Assembly (NCBI GenBank): GCA_024195585.1
Contig: SWBL01000179.1
Span: 37,613-101,612 of the forward strand
Origin: Aureobasidium sp. EXF-3400
Taxonomy: Eukaryota; Ascomycota; Dothideomycetes; Dothideales; Saccotheciaceae
Reading direction: 5' to 3'
Length of the DNA stretch: 64,000 bases
Below are positions 34,680-45,979 of the stretch, piece by piece. Below the pieces are notes generated by a model. That model ran no database searches and was not told the origin of the DNA. It saw only the letters and a program-made list of their open reading frames with translations. The position numbers and the translations under genes were made by a program. The stretch's first letter is position 1. The number at the start of each line of letters is the position of its first letter.

Positions 34680-37600
34680 ATGGCAAGTCTGGCGCTGGGC
34701 GTGGGACAGACGATTGAGCTCAACGACGGGCGGCACGCGATTGTGCGCTTCCTTGGAGCGACGGGGTTTGCGCCAGGAGAATGGGTCGGTGTAGAGCTGG
34801 ACGAGGCCACAGGAAAGAATGACGGCTCGGTCAAGGGCGAGCGCTATTTCGACTGCGAGCCCAACTATGGCATGTTCCTGCGCGCTGCGGGAGTCAGTCA
34901 TATCCTGAGTCGCCCGTCGACGAGACCCACGAGCATCACCATCCCACCAGCTCTCGACACGGCCAAAGCTGCCTCTGCCCTGCCTTCACCCACCAAGTCA
35001 CCCACAAAGATCAGTCGGACCGCTACACCTACAGCCGCTCAGCACACTCGAAATGCCACTCCTCCCACTGCCACCGCCGCTGCTCGTCGTCCTGCCTCGA
35101 CTGCCACTGCCAAACCTCGGACCGCCTCGAACTTGACCGGTCCTTCCACCCTGTCCGCTGCCGCCAGGAGATCTTCCACTGTACCTTCGTCCAACTCGAC
35201 TACCACAGCTCACACTCCGCGCAATCCTACCTCGACCACTGCTCCTGCTTCCTCCCGCTTGACCACTCGCACCATTTCCACCACCAGAGGCCTCACCCCT
35301 GCCGCCAGGCAACCTTCCACCACCACAAAGCAGACCCCTGCCGCGAGACGTATCTCTACCGCCCCGAAGCAGCCTCAACCTCAAGACTCTCCTTCACCAA
35401 AACCTTCGCCTTCTGCTGCTCCAACAGACGACTCTCACCATGCTCAAGATGCTGAAGATAATCAAGATGCTCCGCAATCATTTGCTCCCTCTTCCAAGCC
35501 TGCTACTTCGCCCGCTGCTTCGCACACTTCACTGCGTCCAACAAAGACTACCGCTCGCGAAGTTGAGGATCTACAGACGAAGATGAAGATCATGGAACGC
35601 AAGCGTCAAGAGGATCGCGATGCTTTGAAAAAGATGCAGAATGTCGAACAAGAGCGCGACAAGTACGCAAACATTGTCCAGAAGATGCAGTCCAAGATGC
35701 AGGCTCAATCGCATGAACTCAACGACTTGCGAAGTCAACTCAAGGACTCGGAATCTCGTCTAATCGACATTGAGGCTATCCAAGCTGAACACGATGCTGT
35801 TGTCGAAATGGCCACTCTTGATCGTGAAATGGCCGAGGAGACGGCTGAATCTCTCAAGTCTGAGCTCGAGGTCTTGCGAACTAGCAACGAGGAAATGCGC
35901 CTCGAGCTTGACATTCTTAAAGAGGAAAACGAAGAGCTAGGCAGAGAGATGAATCCTGAAGAGCGCACGAGTCAAGGCTGGCTTCAGTTGGAACGCTCCA
36001 ACGAAAGACTCAGGGAAGCTTTGTTGAGGCTGCGTGACATGACCCAGGAACAAGAGGCTGATCTCAAGGCTCAAATCACCAGCCTTGAAGACGAGGTCAA
36101 GGACTTTGGCCTTCTAAAATCCAACTTTGAAGAGACTAGGGAGAAGCTTCTCGCGACCGAGGCCGATCTTGACGACATCCGCCAACAGCTTGATGCTGCC
36201 ATGGGTGCTGAAGACATGATCGAGGAGCTGACCGAACGAAACATGGCCATGCAGGAGAAGATTGACGACTTGGAATTGGTCATCGAAGATCTCGAAAACC
36301 TCAAGGAGCTCAATGATGAACTCGAGATCAATCACGTTGAAGCTGAGAAGCAGATGCAAGAAGAGATTGACTTCAAGGACAACATTATTGGTGAACAATC
36401 CCGTCGCTCTGCACAACAACAGCAGGCTATCGAAGACTGCGAGTACACAATATCCCGCTTCCGTGAGTTGGTTACCAATCTGCAGGCCGACCTGGAAGAT
36501 ATGCGTGCTTCACGCCAGATCACAGAGACGGAAGCAGAAGAACTGTCAAGTCGAAGCCGTGCCATGATGGACCTCAACATGAAGCTACAGATGTCTGCTG
36601 CCAAGACTCAGATCAAGACTATCGATCTCGAGCTGAGACGTCTCGAGGCTGAAGAAGCAGCTGAGCACCTGGCCATTGTACAGCTATTCTTGCCTGATGC
36701 ATTCAACGCAGAACGTGACTCGATTCTGGCCTTGCTGCGTTTCAAACGTGTAGGCTTCAAATCTCGTCTGCTCAACAGTCTCGTGAAGGAGCGTTTGAAC
36801 GGACAGGGTACCAAGATTGCAGATGAGGACATCTTCGCTGCCTATAGTGTGCTTGATAGACTCACATGGATTGCCGATATGAGCGAGCGATTCATCAACG
36901 GCATCCGCAGCTGCTCTGTCGATGAATTTGCACGATATGAGAGCGCTCTCTATGAGCTCGAACCAGTCGAAAGAGCCTTGAACACCTATATCGACGCCAT
37001 CAAGCGTGACGATATGAAAGAGGGCAGAGTGGATGAAGAACTGCAGAGATCAATGGCAGTCATGTCTCACCTGGCCTCTCTTCACATCAAGGAGTCGCTT
37101 GCTGCGTCTGCCAATGATATGCTTATGCAGGCCTCTCTGGTTCAAAGTCATCTGGACAGCACCTCGTCAGCCCTGAGTATGTGTAGGTCTTTGGTGCAAA
37201 GCCAGATTCCTGTCCCGCAACCAGAGGTCAACGAGTCTGAAGAACCCAACCTGTTCACACACCTGGACACCATCGTCTCCAGTATCAGAAGTGCTCGTGT
37301 CATAGTAAACAAGACGCATCGCAACGTCACCGACCTGCAATCACGCTCATTGGCATTGGGTCCTTCACACCTTGAACTTCTCATCTCCGCAGAGAGTTTG
37401 ACATCCAAGCTCGCTGTCTTCGGACGCCGCGCTGGTGAGAAGATCCAGAGTCTCTTCGGCGAAGAGGGCCGCGAGGAATCTGTCACACTGGGCGAGACTG
37501 AGCTTCTTCTGACCCGCCTGTCAGCCAGTACCTTTGGCAGCGGCTCTGCAGAGACGACGCCTTTTGCTACATTGACCACATACCTTGCCTCGCTGACTAC

Positions 37601-38531
37601 TCAGCTCCAAGAGCTCAGTGATATTTCCGCTAATCTCGAGAACACTCAGGAGTTTGAGCGTCCAGTTGAGCCATGGGTAACTCGCAGCGCTACTCTACGC
37701 GCAACGAAGCTGACATCCGTCGACACTGAAGCAGAGGTCGCCCGTCTTACCGAGATCGTCCGTGAACGCTCTCTTCTCGTCCGCTCAAAGGAACAAGAGC
37801 TCGAAGAACAGAGTGTCCGTATCGAGATGCTCGAAGCCCGCATGGCAGAAGCTACGAAGCGATCCTCTGCCCTTGCAGATCTCGAGACTTCCATCACAGC
37901 CTTGCAAAAGGAACGGACTCAACACCAGAACGCGCTGGCTGAAGCAGAGCAACGAGTCACAAGATTGCGCAAGGAGAGAGATGAATGGAGAAAGTCAGCA
38001 GAGGAGAACAAACCTGATCCCACTGCCACCAACACCATGGCTTCAGAGATGAGAGGAGCAAGCAAGATGGAGCTCGATAGAGCCAAGCTCCGCATCGACA
38101 GCCTCGAATCTGCCATCCGTTATCTCCAACAGCAATCTGCACCTAAATCTGCTACTCACAACTTTGCGGATCTGGACTGGTTAGAGACACCGCTGGTCGC
38201 ACAGCCTACAAAGTCAGCCCAGCGACAGAAGACCTTGCAAGCAGAAGGCAAGACTGCTTTCAGCGAGATGCTCAAGCTTGTTACCGATGCCAAACCAGTC
38301 TCTTTGAGCAACATGCCAAAGAACAGATTGGCGTGGCGTCCTGCCGCTCAAACTGCCAAATGGCATGCCCAGAAGAAGAGAGAGGATTGGGCTGCATGGC
38401 AAGATTGGGAGTGCAATCTCCTCGATCGAGTGGAGGGCAGAAAGGTCGACAAGAAGATCACCAGACCTCTGAAAGACGGCTATCTCGAGAGCGTCGGACA
38501 CGATATAGTCGTTGTAGGAGAAGACATCTGA
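34680..38531 (+). CDS. Dynactin p150Glued subunit (CAP-Gly, coiled coil)
   Basis: Largest dynactin subunit, linking dynein to microtubules (RO-3 in Neurospora, NudM in Aspergillus). Single uninterrupted exon, 1283 residues. The N-terminal CAP-Gly domain (residues ~5-75) contains GKNDGSVKGERYFDC at 45-59. A basic Ser/Thr/Pro/Ala-rich region of about 200 residues follows, as in p150 where it aids microtubule contact. A long coiled coil (about 290-620, Glu/Lys/Leu heptads) comes next, then the dynactin globular region (AEHLAIVQLFLPDAFNAERD onward), a second coiled coil near 1020-1150 and a conserved C-terminal tail. Absence of introns over 3.8 kb is unusual beside its intron-bearing neighbours. 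Confidence 0.95.
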   Translation: MASLALGVGQTIELNDGRHAIVRFLGATGFAPGEWVGVELDEATGKNDGSVKGERYFDCEPNYGMFLRAAGVSHILSRPSTRPTSITIPPALDTAKAASALPSPTKSPTKISRTATPTAAQHTRNATPPTATAAARRPASTATAKPRTASNLTGPSTLSAAARRSSTVPSSNSTTTAHTPRNPTSTTAPASSRLTTRTISTTRGLTPAARQPSTTTKQTPAARRISTAPKQPQPQDSPSPKPSPSAAPTDDSHHAQDAEDNQDAPQSFAPSSKPATSPAASHTSLRPTKTTAREVEDLQTKMKIMERKRQEDRDALKKMQNVEQERDKYANIVQKMQSKMQAQSHELNDLRSQLKDSESRLIDIEAIQAEHDAVVEMATLDREMAEETAESLKSELEVLRTSNEEMRLELDILKEENEELGREMNPEERTSQGWLQLERSNERLREALLRLRDMTQEQEADLKAQITSLEDEVKDFGLLKSNFEETREKLLATEADLDDIRQQLDAAMGAEDMIEELTERNMAMQEKIDDLELVIEDLENLKELNDELEINHVEAEKQMQEEIDFKDNIIGEQSRRSAQQQQAIEDCEYTISRFRELVTNLQADLEDMRASRQITETEAEELSSRSRAMMDLNMKLQMSAAKTQIKTIDLELRRLEAEEAAEHLAIVQLFLPDAFNAERDSILALLRFKRVGFKSRLLNSLVKERLNGQGTKIADEDIFAAYSVLDRLTWIADMSERFINGIRSCSVDEFARYESALYELEPVERALNTYIDAIKRDDMKEGRVDEELQRSMAVMSHLASLHIKESLAASANDMLMQASLVQSHLDSTSSALSMCRSLVQSQIPVPQPEVNESEEPNLFTHLDTIVSSIRSARVIVNKTHRNVTDLQSRSLALGPSHLELLISAESLTSKLAVFGRRAGEKIQSLFGEEGREESVTLGETELLLTRLSASTFGSGSAETTPFATLTTYLASLTTQLQELSDISANLENTQEFERPVEPWVTRSATLRATKLTSVDTEAEVARLTEIVRERSLLVRSKEQELEEQSVRIEMLEARMAEATKRSSALADLETSITALQKERTQHQNALAEAEQRVTRLRKERDEWRKSAEENKPDPTATNTMASEMRGASKMELDRAKLRIDSLESAIRYLQQQSAPKSATHNFADLDWLETPLVAQPTKSAQRQKTLQAEGKTAFSEMLKLVTDAKPVSLSNMPKNRLAWRPAAQTAKWHAQKKREDWAAWQDWECNLLDRVEGRKVDKKITRPLKDGYLESVGHDIVVVGEDI

Positions 38532-39308
38532 GAAGGCAGAAATGAAGGATCAAACTGTATGATTGATAGCTCCTAGAAACATGTCTCTTGTGCCCTTCTC
38601 GTCGTTCTGCAGAGCTCAGAGCTCGTAGCTCGATACGGTTAGTTCATTAATAGTCACGTGCGATGCTTAAACTCGATTTGGAAGCCACAGGACATTTCTA
38701 AGTCGTGTCAATATCCTGACTCTATGACTTTTGAACCTTGTATTGCGTCTAGTGCCACTGACAACATTGATGGTGTGCTAATACCTCATCGCTTGTAGAG
38801 ATACAAGACGGTAGAAACAAGTCTGGAGTTTGAGTGTTGACACAGAGTTGAAAACATGACTTCGTTCTTAAGAATTTTATGCAAAGGAGGTGTGTGAATA
38901 AAGAGTCAAGTCCTAGGAATACAGGGCTTGGTTTGCTGGAGGGCTTGATAATGCACAGTATTACATGATTTGTGCCAGAGAAGACTTCGTGAGTTGGTAT
39001 CATCATGAAGTGAAATGCATGAATAGTGGTGATAAAGTGCACAACTCCGAGATCGTGCTCAACTGCATACAGCATGGAAAAGTTGTGGAAGCTTTGTGCG
39101 TATACACAGCTCATTTATGCATGGTTGACGTCAGTGGTTATGAGGGGCAGTTGTTTGTATCCAAGAAATCGACGAGGCACCAACAAACATGCAACGAACA
39201 GCACTTCACCTTTTTCGCAGAACATCAAAGTCCTCCGTATACAAGCTCAGAACATCGAGAACAGCTTCCAACTTCCACAAGAATCTATCAAAAACTCCAC
39301 GCCTCAAC
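38532..39308. other. Intergenic, p150 downstream / small protein upstream
   Basis: About 780 bases. The right part carries the leader of the small gene, which stays open in frame from 39189. No other gene supported. Confidence 0.5.
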
Positions 39309-39820
39309 ATGTCGTCCGATCAAGAATACGCCAACTTTTTGGAAAAGGCCAACCAGGATACTGGCAGCTCGAGCAATGAAGTCAAGACAAGTGGTTTTGC
39401 GCAGACAAAAGCCGTGGATTCTGCTGTTCCTGCACCACTGAAGAATGTCGATGCGTTCTACCAGAGCGACACTGATGAACCGTTCGAACCCGTGGCTCTC
39501 AAATATGGAAAGCAAAACTCCATCAGTCAAGGTTAGACTGTCCAGGCAAAGCGAGTGAAGGTCAGCACTAACACGAATCAGACAAGTTCGCCGACCTGAT
39601 CAACCATTCTGGCGAGGTCGAGGAGATCAGCGTCAAGGACTGGAACGTCAAGAACCACTACGCCGAAGTTGTCGAGGCCGTCAAGAAGGCTGGCAGCGAC
39701 AAGGCCGACGTTCAAGTGTTCCGCGTCGCTCACGGCAGCACCCGCTGTGAGTACTACATCGTCTCGCTGAACGACGAGGGCGTTGTTGTCGGTGTTAAGG
39801 CCAAGGCTGTCGAGAGCTAG
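39309..39820 (+). CDS. Small conserved-looking fungal protein of unknown function
   Basis: Exons 39309-39531 and 39582-39820 (153 residues) with a 50-nt canonical phase-1 intron. The N-terminal half is polar (MSSDQEYANFLEKANQDTGS) and the C-terminal half looks like a compact alpha/beta domain (NHYAEVVEAVKKAG...VFRVAHGSTRCEYYIVSLND). I do not recognise a named family. An upstream in-frame Met at 39189 would add 40 residues, MQRTALHLFRRTSKSSVYKL..., which look like a mitochondrial presequence, so two forms are conceivable. The strong C-ending codon choice in exon 2 suggests good expression. Confidence 0.75.
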
Positions 39821-39960
39821 ATCTGACTGGATCGTTGTCGGCGTTTATTTTCCTTGCCTAGCTCATTCTAGGTAATCTTGATACCCATTCTCAATTCGAT
39901 TCTTTCAACCCCAAGCAAAACAGAGTATCATCAGATCATTAGGGGGCGATATTGTAAGGT

Positions 39961-40927
39961 CTACTGATGTACAAGACGCACGCAAAGCACACTAGCTGCC
40001 GCTGCACTGCCTCCCAGCCCAACCATCTTGAGACCTTCATATGTTCTACTTTTCCAACTCCTCTCTCCTAGCAGCGCAGTCTTCCCTACACCGAAACCGA
40101 ACAGTGTGAACACCATAACCACCACTGAACAAATCAAAGCAACTCCACCATCAGCGATAAAAACATAAGGCAGCAAGGGTATTAACCCGCCAAAGAAGTA
40201 GCCCAGAGCAATACACACAGCACTTGTGTACAGCCGCGGTGACACATCAGCAGAGTCAAAGCGATGCTGGTGCTCGAGCAAGAAAGCGATGGTTTTTTCA
40301 TGATTAGCGGTAATGTCGTCGGCCACTGCATCCAGCAGAGCTGCAGAAACGTAGCACTCGAGCGTCGAGACCACAGCTGCTCTTGCCTCTGCAGGCGATG
40401 TGTGTACCATCCCAATGGTGTTTGCTTTTGTCGTAGCTGCAGATTGTCTGTTCCACAATCAGAATGACCAAGTTCTGTAGTAGGACAAGAAATAAACTCA
40501 CGCTTCACCACTGGCTCCCAAGTAACCACCGATTCCCATGGAGATACTGCCAGCGAGAATCTCTGCCATTCCAGCAAACACGACGATCTTGGTGTCACCC
40601 AAAGCTGCTAGACCAGCCCTAAGAGAGGTTACAATCAGCATGACCTCACAAAATCAAGTGGGCGTGAAGACCACGATTTTGCTAGACGTACGTCAACGCG
40701 AAGGGTACAGTCAATCCGTCGCTTAGTCCTAGTGTTGCATCTGAAATTGTGCGCGGGTCGATTTGCCATCTTGAGGATGCTGAATATGCCGAGGAAACTT
40801 GTGATGATGAGTCTGACGGTGAAGACGATCTTTTCTCTGAGTTGCGGTCGTTGAAACTCGGAAGTGGTGCATATGCTCCCGAGTCGTCATTTCGGAACAT
40901 CGAGGTGATTGTGTTGAAATACATCAT
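39961..40927 (-). CDS. CCC1: Vacuolar iron/manganese transporter, Ccc1/VIT1 family
   Basis: Imports Fe2+ and/or Mn2+ into the vacuole. Exons 40927-40692, 40618-40502 and 40447-39961 (279 residues); introns 73 and 54 nt. A Ser-rich N-terminal tail precedes the first conserved block (DPRTISDATLGLSDGLTVPFALTAGLAALGDTK). Then come EILAGSISMGIGGYLGASGE, a helical metal-binding loop with an acidic face (ARAAVVSTLECYVSAALLDA), and three further membrane segments ending KMVGLGGSAAAASVLCVRLV. This matches the five-helix VIT1/Ccc1 design. The gene begins next to two tandem repeat elements. Confidence 0.93.
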
Positions 40928-41159
40928 GTGTCGAGATTCGGGGGTTTTTTCTGGTGAGTTGAGCGCGGAAGCCAGGTGTGAAGACAGTGTGGTGAGTTAT
41001 ATGTACAGCAGATCAAGTGGTGCGACGAAATAAGAGTCAAAATTTAGGTGCAGGATGGAGCAAGTCTATATATCCTCAAAACCACCCACGTGTTGAGCGG
41101 CACGATCGACCCGTGTCCCCCGTCCCCGCGAGCAAAAAAATATAGGTTCGTAATACTAC

Positions 41160-41371
41160 AGTGCCCAGGTTTGTAACACTTGAACTTGACTGGACTCTCT
41201 CCAATTTGAGGTAAAGGAGTATCGCAAGCTATCAAAATGCACAGTTACTTTCCAAATCGAGAGGTGGCCAAAGAGAAAGCCTGAAGTGGCGTCCTCTCAG
41301 TGGAAAGCACCATCTTCACGAAACCATTGTGCATTGAGATAGCTACATTTTCGCGCTATGAGAAGCAGCAG
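41160..41371 (+). mobile_element. Short inverted-repeat element, copy E
   Basis: Inner inverted repeats AGCTATCAAAATGCACAGT (41228) and TGTGCATTGAGATAGCTAC (41329) enclose a centre that aligns with copies A and B (GGTGGCCAAAG, TCCTCTCAGTGG). Same orientation as A and B. Outer ends are estimated. Confidence 0.65.
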
Positions 41372-41375
41372 CTCC

Positions 41376-41560
41376 TAAGGACTCTCAAGTTGGTGTAGAG
41401 CAATTATCCAGCTATACGAATGCACCATGGAGTCAGGAATTCAAGTGTATCCAGAGAGAGCCTGCAAAAACGATGGCTCTCAGTGGACAATACTCTCTTT
41501 CTCCATACCATTCTGTATCTTGATAGTTACACTGACAGTCTGTAGCATATGAGGGAAAGG
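41376..41560 (+). mobile_element. Short inverted-repeat element, copy F
   Basis: Immediately follows copy E in the same orientation. Inner repeats are AGCTATACGAATGCACC (41411) and TTCTGTATCTTGATAGTTAC (to 41530). The centre contains GGCTCTCAGTGGACAATAC, similar to copy E. The right end, GACAGTCTGTAGCATATGAG, corresponds to copy B's right arm. Confidence 0.6.
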
Positions 41561-41640
41561 AACCAATTTCAAATTTGTGCGTAAATGACAGAATCGTCTA
41601 ACTTTTGAGCATCAAAAATTTACCATCAAGAACAGGTCTA

Positions 41641-43065
41641 CTAGATTGCCCAGCCCTGGGGAGGGTGCATGCCGTCAGGGATCTGAACGGTGTTCTGGTA
41701 GTAAGTCTGGTTCTGCAACGAAGCACCACCCCAAGTACGAGCAATCTTGCCGAGAACCTTACGGCCGTTTCTGACAAGCTTGGTGTTAGGAACGGGAAGG
41801 GTGGCAACTCTGTCAGCGTCGCTGAAAGGACCGGCGAAAGAGCTGTTGAAGAAGTGGCTGGAGTTGGAGCCGGAGGCAGCGGGCCAGGGAGTGTTGACGT
41901 CGCCAGTCTGCTCAGCAACGAAGGAGAAGATGTTGGCACCGACGTCCCAGCGGCCAAGAGTGCTCAAGCCCCAGTTTGCCTCAACGGTGCTGATTTCAGA
42001 GTAGTGGTTGTAGTACTGAGAGTCAGTGGTGCCGACCAACTTCTTTGGAACGGCATCACCGAGAAGGATGCTGAAGACACGGTTCTGGATGGTGTAGGTG
42101 TGGGACTCGTCGAAAGTGATCAGAACAAGGGTGTTGTGCATGAAGTGGTGGTCGTTGAGAAGAGGCTCCAAGAAGCTACGAGTCCAGGCACCGGCAGTTG
42201 TGACGCTGCTATCGTGGCCATCTGAGGTCATGTTTGGCGTGATAAACTAGAGGAATTCTCAGAATTGTACAAGTTTATACAAGAAACAATCACTTACCAT
42301 CCACTGGGGGAGCTTCTTGGCTTCAAGATCGCTGTAGAACTCGGTCAAGTTCTTGTTCTTGGCCAGTCTCTCAGGGCTGGTGTTTGCATCGTAAATGACA
42401 GCAGGGTTGTGCTTTCTGACGTAGTCATTTTTCTTGGTCTGCTGATTTACCCAAGCCATGCCCTCGAAACCGGAGTATGGCATATCCCTAAAGATGAGGG
42501 TACAATTAGCATGTTTCTTGTGTGCGGGTGGTACAAAAAGCAGTCGAAAAGCCATCTGATACTGGCTAAACTATGCTACCTGTACCCTTGCCTTACGTAC
42601 TCTTGGTATTGCGACCATGAAATTCCTTTGTCTTCCAGCAAGTCGATGATGCTAGAGACATTGCCAGGAATTTGGTTAAAGTCGTCGTTATCCATACCGA
42701 AATTGTCCTTTGGTTTTACAATTAGCCTCTATATGTGTATTTAAGGGTATTATACTTACACCTCCGATGGAAGCAACGTAGTTGGGCTCACTGGGATGGG
42801 TGACTCCATTGTAGTTGCTCAAGGTGATACCCTTCGTGGCCAGCCAGGCAAGATTGGGGTCGCCAGCTGCCTTGTCGAAATCGGTGTTCTCGAGCCAGAT
42901 GGTGACGAAGCGGTCGAAGGCTCTGCCATGAACCTTGCTGGTTGGGCTGAGAGTCAAGGCACTATCGCGAGCAGCAGCAACGTCGGCTGGCGAAGTCGAA
43001 GTGAAGTTGACAGCCAGTGCCTGGCCCGAGAGAGCCAGTGCAGAAAGAACGAAAGTAGAAAACAT
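41641..43065 (-). CDS. Secreted acid phosphatase / phosphoesterase (PF04185 type)
   Basis: Extracellular phosphoesterase of the fungal repressible acid-phosphatase group, which shares a family with phospholipase C. Exons 43065-42760, 42707-42601, 42487-42298 and 42246-41641 (402 residues); introns 52, 113 and 51 nt. The signal peptide is MFSTFVLSALALSGQALA. Family motifs: FDRFVTIWLENTDFDKA (metal-binding Glu-Asn), GVTHPSEPNYVASIGG, FGMDNDDF, SGFEGMAWVN, HNPAVIYDANTS, FITPNMTSDGHD and LVLITFDESHT. Several N-glycosylation sites are present. Start at 43065 gives the signal peptide; the open frame upstream does not. It is divergent from the multicopper oxidase, 778 bp away. Confidence 0.92.
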
Positions 43066-43843
43066 TGTTGCAGGTGTAACGAAGGATGTTGGGCTGATGG
43101 TCAAAGGATTGCAGGTGGGTTGGGTCAAGCTTTAACTTATCTCTTGAGGGCACTTGATGCACTCCGGCCGTCGCCACGGCGTATGCACATAGCGCGCATT
43201 CGGCAGCAATTTGACCTTCTTGAGGCGGTTCAGACGGCTGATTGAGAAGAATCTATGTCCATGAACCCTATACACGTGGAAGACTTGGCTGTAGACAGCA
43301 TGTAATAGCGGCGTCTTCATTGGTGCGTTCAGATTTATTATGGAATTTCCTTCCTTAGCAAGAGAACAAGCATATCGGTTGGAAGTTCAAGCTCCACTAC
43401 CAAGGGTGCACTCGCTCGTTCAGCAAATTCAAGCACGAGGGGTTGCGGCTGTGGAGAGCACATGGCACGCACAAGCCGACATGATTGGCTCGCTGGACCC
43501 CGTCGCATTCCAACCACCTTCCTTTCAAGTCCATGTTCTACGGATGTTCGGCGCGCGCAGATTCGAGAACAAGCACTGCCGAGATGTCCTGGCCGCCTGT
43601 TGATATGATTTGGCTCTCATCCTGCCGCTGCTGCGTCAACCCGCAGTGCGACCAAGTTCGAGAAGCTTTGCGTTTTAAGAGTCACCAATTTGGCCTCGCC
43701 ACATGATGTCGTCGTACTCGCTATAGGCAAAAATTCGGGACATAGTGTTACAGCGCTCCTACAATCAGAATCTGCACAATTCGGTTGCGCCTTGTTGTGG
43801 CAGTCATTTGAAGCCTGGAGGTCTTCCTTTTTCACATTCTATC
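43066..43843. promoter_or_regulatory. Divergent promoter region, phosphatase / multicopper oxidase
   Basis: 778 bp shared by two divergent genes for cell-surface or secreted enzymes. I could not assign individual control sites. A short plus-strand frame at 43340-43603 has no family character. Confidence 0.45.
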
Positions 43844-45979
43844 ATGACACTAGCAGACGAGGAAGTCGCTCTGAGCGAGACTTCCGAGCAATGGTCTGAC
43901 GGTCTTGATCAGCGTAGGGCTCTATTGGACGACGAGAAAGTCCGCACCCATGTCGAAGCGTGGTCCTTCAGGTGGTGGCAGTACGCGCTGCTCTTCCTGA
44001 TATCCGTCATATTGCTTGTACCATTTGCAGTCAACCTTGCACCTAAAGGTTCATCATGGAAGGAAGTCGCAAGCATCGACACGTCAGAATCAGATCCAGG
44101 TACCGAAGGCCAACAGCTTGGTCAAGTCGAGTCGCCCAGTCAACCCCAGTCGACTGGTGGTGTCGCACCGCCCAAAGACGAATACTTGCTTGATCCTGCT
44201 TGGGACTATGGTGCCGCCCCAACCACAAGACAGTATCACTGGACTCTCACCGAGACGGAACTGAACCCGGACGGCGTATGGAGACCGATGCTGCTCATCA
44301 ACGACCAATTCCCAGGTCCTCTGATAGAGGTTAACGAGCATGACACCATCAGGGTGACGGTCGACAATCGAATGACCAACGCTTCTGCTGTACACTGGCA
44401 CGGAATATATCAAAATGGCACCAATTCCATGGATGGAACTGTTGGTATCACCGGTTGTCCGATCGCTCCAAACCACACCTTCACTTATGAGTTCAAGGTA
44501 CAAGGACAGAGTGGTAGCTATTGGTACCACGCGCATCAAGGCATTCAAGCATCAGATGGGCTGATGGGGCCTTTGATCATTCACTCGAAAGACGAGAAGC
44601 AACTTCAGCAAATTCAATATGCCAGCGATCGTATAATCATGCTTTCCGACCATTATCACGATCTTTCTGGAGCACTGGCGAGAAAATATCTTTCTCCAGA
44701 CATGGAAAATGCAGAGCCCGTACCAGATGGAGCACTCATCAACGGCCGCGCCATCCGCAATTGTGATGATTTGCCTCACAGAAGATGCGACAATACCACA
44801 AGCAATGTCGGAATACCTGCCTTTGACCTCGAACCGAACCGTCACCACAGATTACGCATCATAAATGTTGGCGCTTTTGCCGAATTCCAGTTTCAGATCG
44901 ACGAGCATGAGCTGGCAGTCACGGAAGTGGACGGTACTGATGTACACCCAATAAACTATCATCGTCTGAACATCAATCCCGCTCAACGCTACAGTGTGGT
45001 CGTTCATACAGACAAAAGGGAGAAAACTAGCTTCAGGATGCGAGCTCGAATGATCACCCATTGTTTCGCTGAACCAAATCCATACATGGCCGACTCTGTA
45101 CACGGCATTGTGCAGTACAGCGGTATCTCTGAACCTATGGTGGCACATGAGCTACCTAACACTATCGACTGGGATGAAGCCATCGGCCTCGAATGCAAGG
45201 ATCTAAACACTACAGAGCTAGTGCCTGTCCAAGTCGTTGCAGCCCCTACAAAGCCCGATGCCTTCTTCTACCTGAGATCAAACTTCGAGATAGGTGCCTA
45301 CAGGCTCTCCAGAGGCAAATTCAATACGAGCACTTGGCATTCAGACGTTAAGAATCCCACACTATTCCGATCAATCGACGGCCTGCAGGCAAAGAACGCA
45401 TCCTTCGACGCAAAGCAAGACGACGGGACTGTATTTGTCAACGATCGGGCTTTCAATCAACCGACCGAGCTCACCATCCAGTCGTCAGGCGTTCAGACTA
45501 TTGATCTCTTAATATCCAACTTTGATGATGGGTAAGCTGTGTCTGCCTTAACAATTTCACTACTTGCTAATTGGCACAATAGTAATCATCCATACCATCT
45601 TCACGGATACAAGTTTTGGGTTCTTGCCCAAGGTCATGGCTATCCTCCTAGGAAGTCGCTCGATAGACCGATGGATTTAGACAACCTCTCTCCGCTATAT
45701 GAATCACTGGATCTCGCGAATCCTATGCGACGCGATACAACTAGCGTCGAGGCATTTGGCTGGGCACTGATACGATTTGTAGCCGACAATCCCGGTGCTT
45801 GGGCGTTCCATTGCCATGTTTCATGGCATGCAGAAGCTGGTCTGCTTATGCAATTTATCACACGCACCGACCTTCTGATCGACAGCGAGATATCAGAGGC
45901 ACATCGAGAACTCTGCAGAGCTGACGGTCTAGAAAAAGGTATGGGTCCGAAGGATGAGATTTACTATGACGAAGCGTGA
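43844..45979 (+). CDS. Membrane-anchored multicopper oxidase (laccase-like)
   Basis: Copper oxidase coupling substrate oxidation to reduction of O2 to water. Exons 43844-45531 and 45583-45979 (694 residues), 51-nt canonical intron. A cytosolic N-terminus (~45 residues) is followed by one membrane segment (WWQYALLFLISVILLVPFAV), then three cupredoxin domains outside. Copper motifs are complete: HWHG, WYHAH, HPYHLHG and HCHVSWHAEAG, with Leu after the last one in the usual axial position. Fet3-type ferroxidases have a C-terminal anchor, whereas here the anchor is N-terminal, so laccase-like function is more likely; melanin or phenol oxidation is possible. The Met at 43745 is in frame, but 43844 gives a normal tail. 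Confidence 0.92.

Larger units (their letters stand above)
40928..41640. other. Intergenic occupied by two tandem inverted-repeat elements
   Basis: About 710 bases between the CCC1 start and the phosphatase stop. The left ~230 bases should be the CCC1 promoter; the rest is largely repeat copies E and F. Confidence 0.6.

Noticed and set aside
43340..43603. 88-codon frame in the divergent promoter
   Set aside because: No homology cues, and it lies where two promoters are needed.
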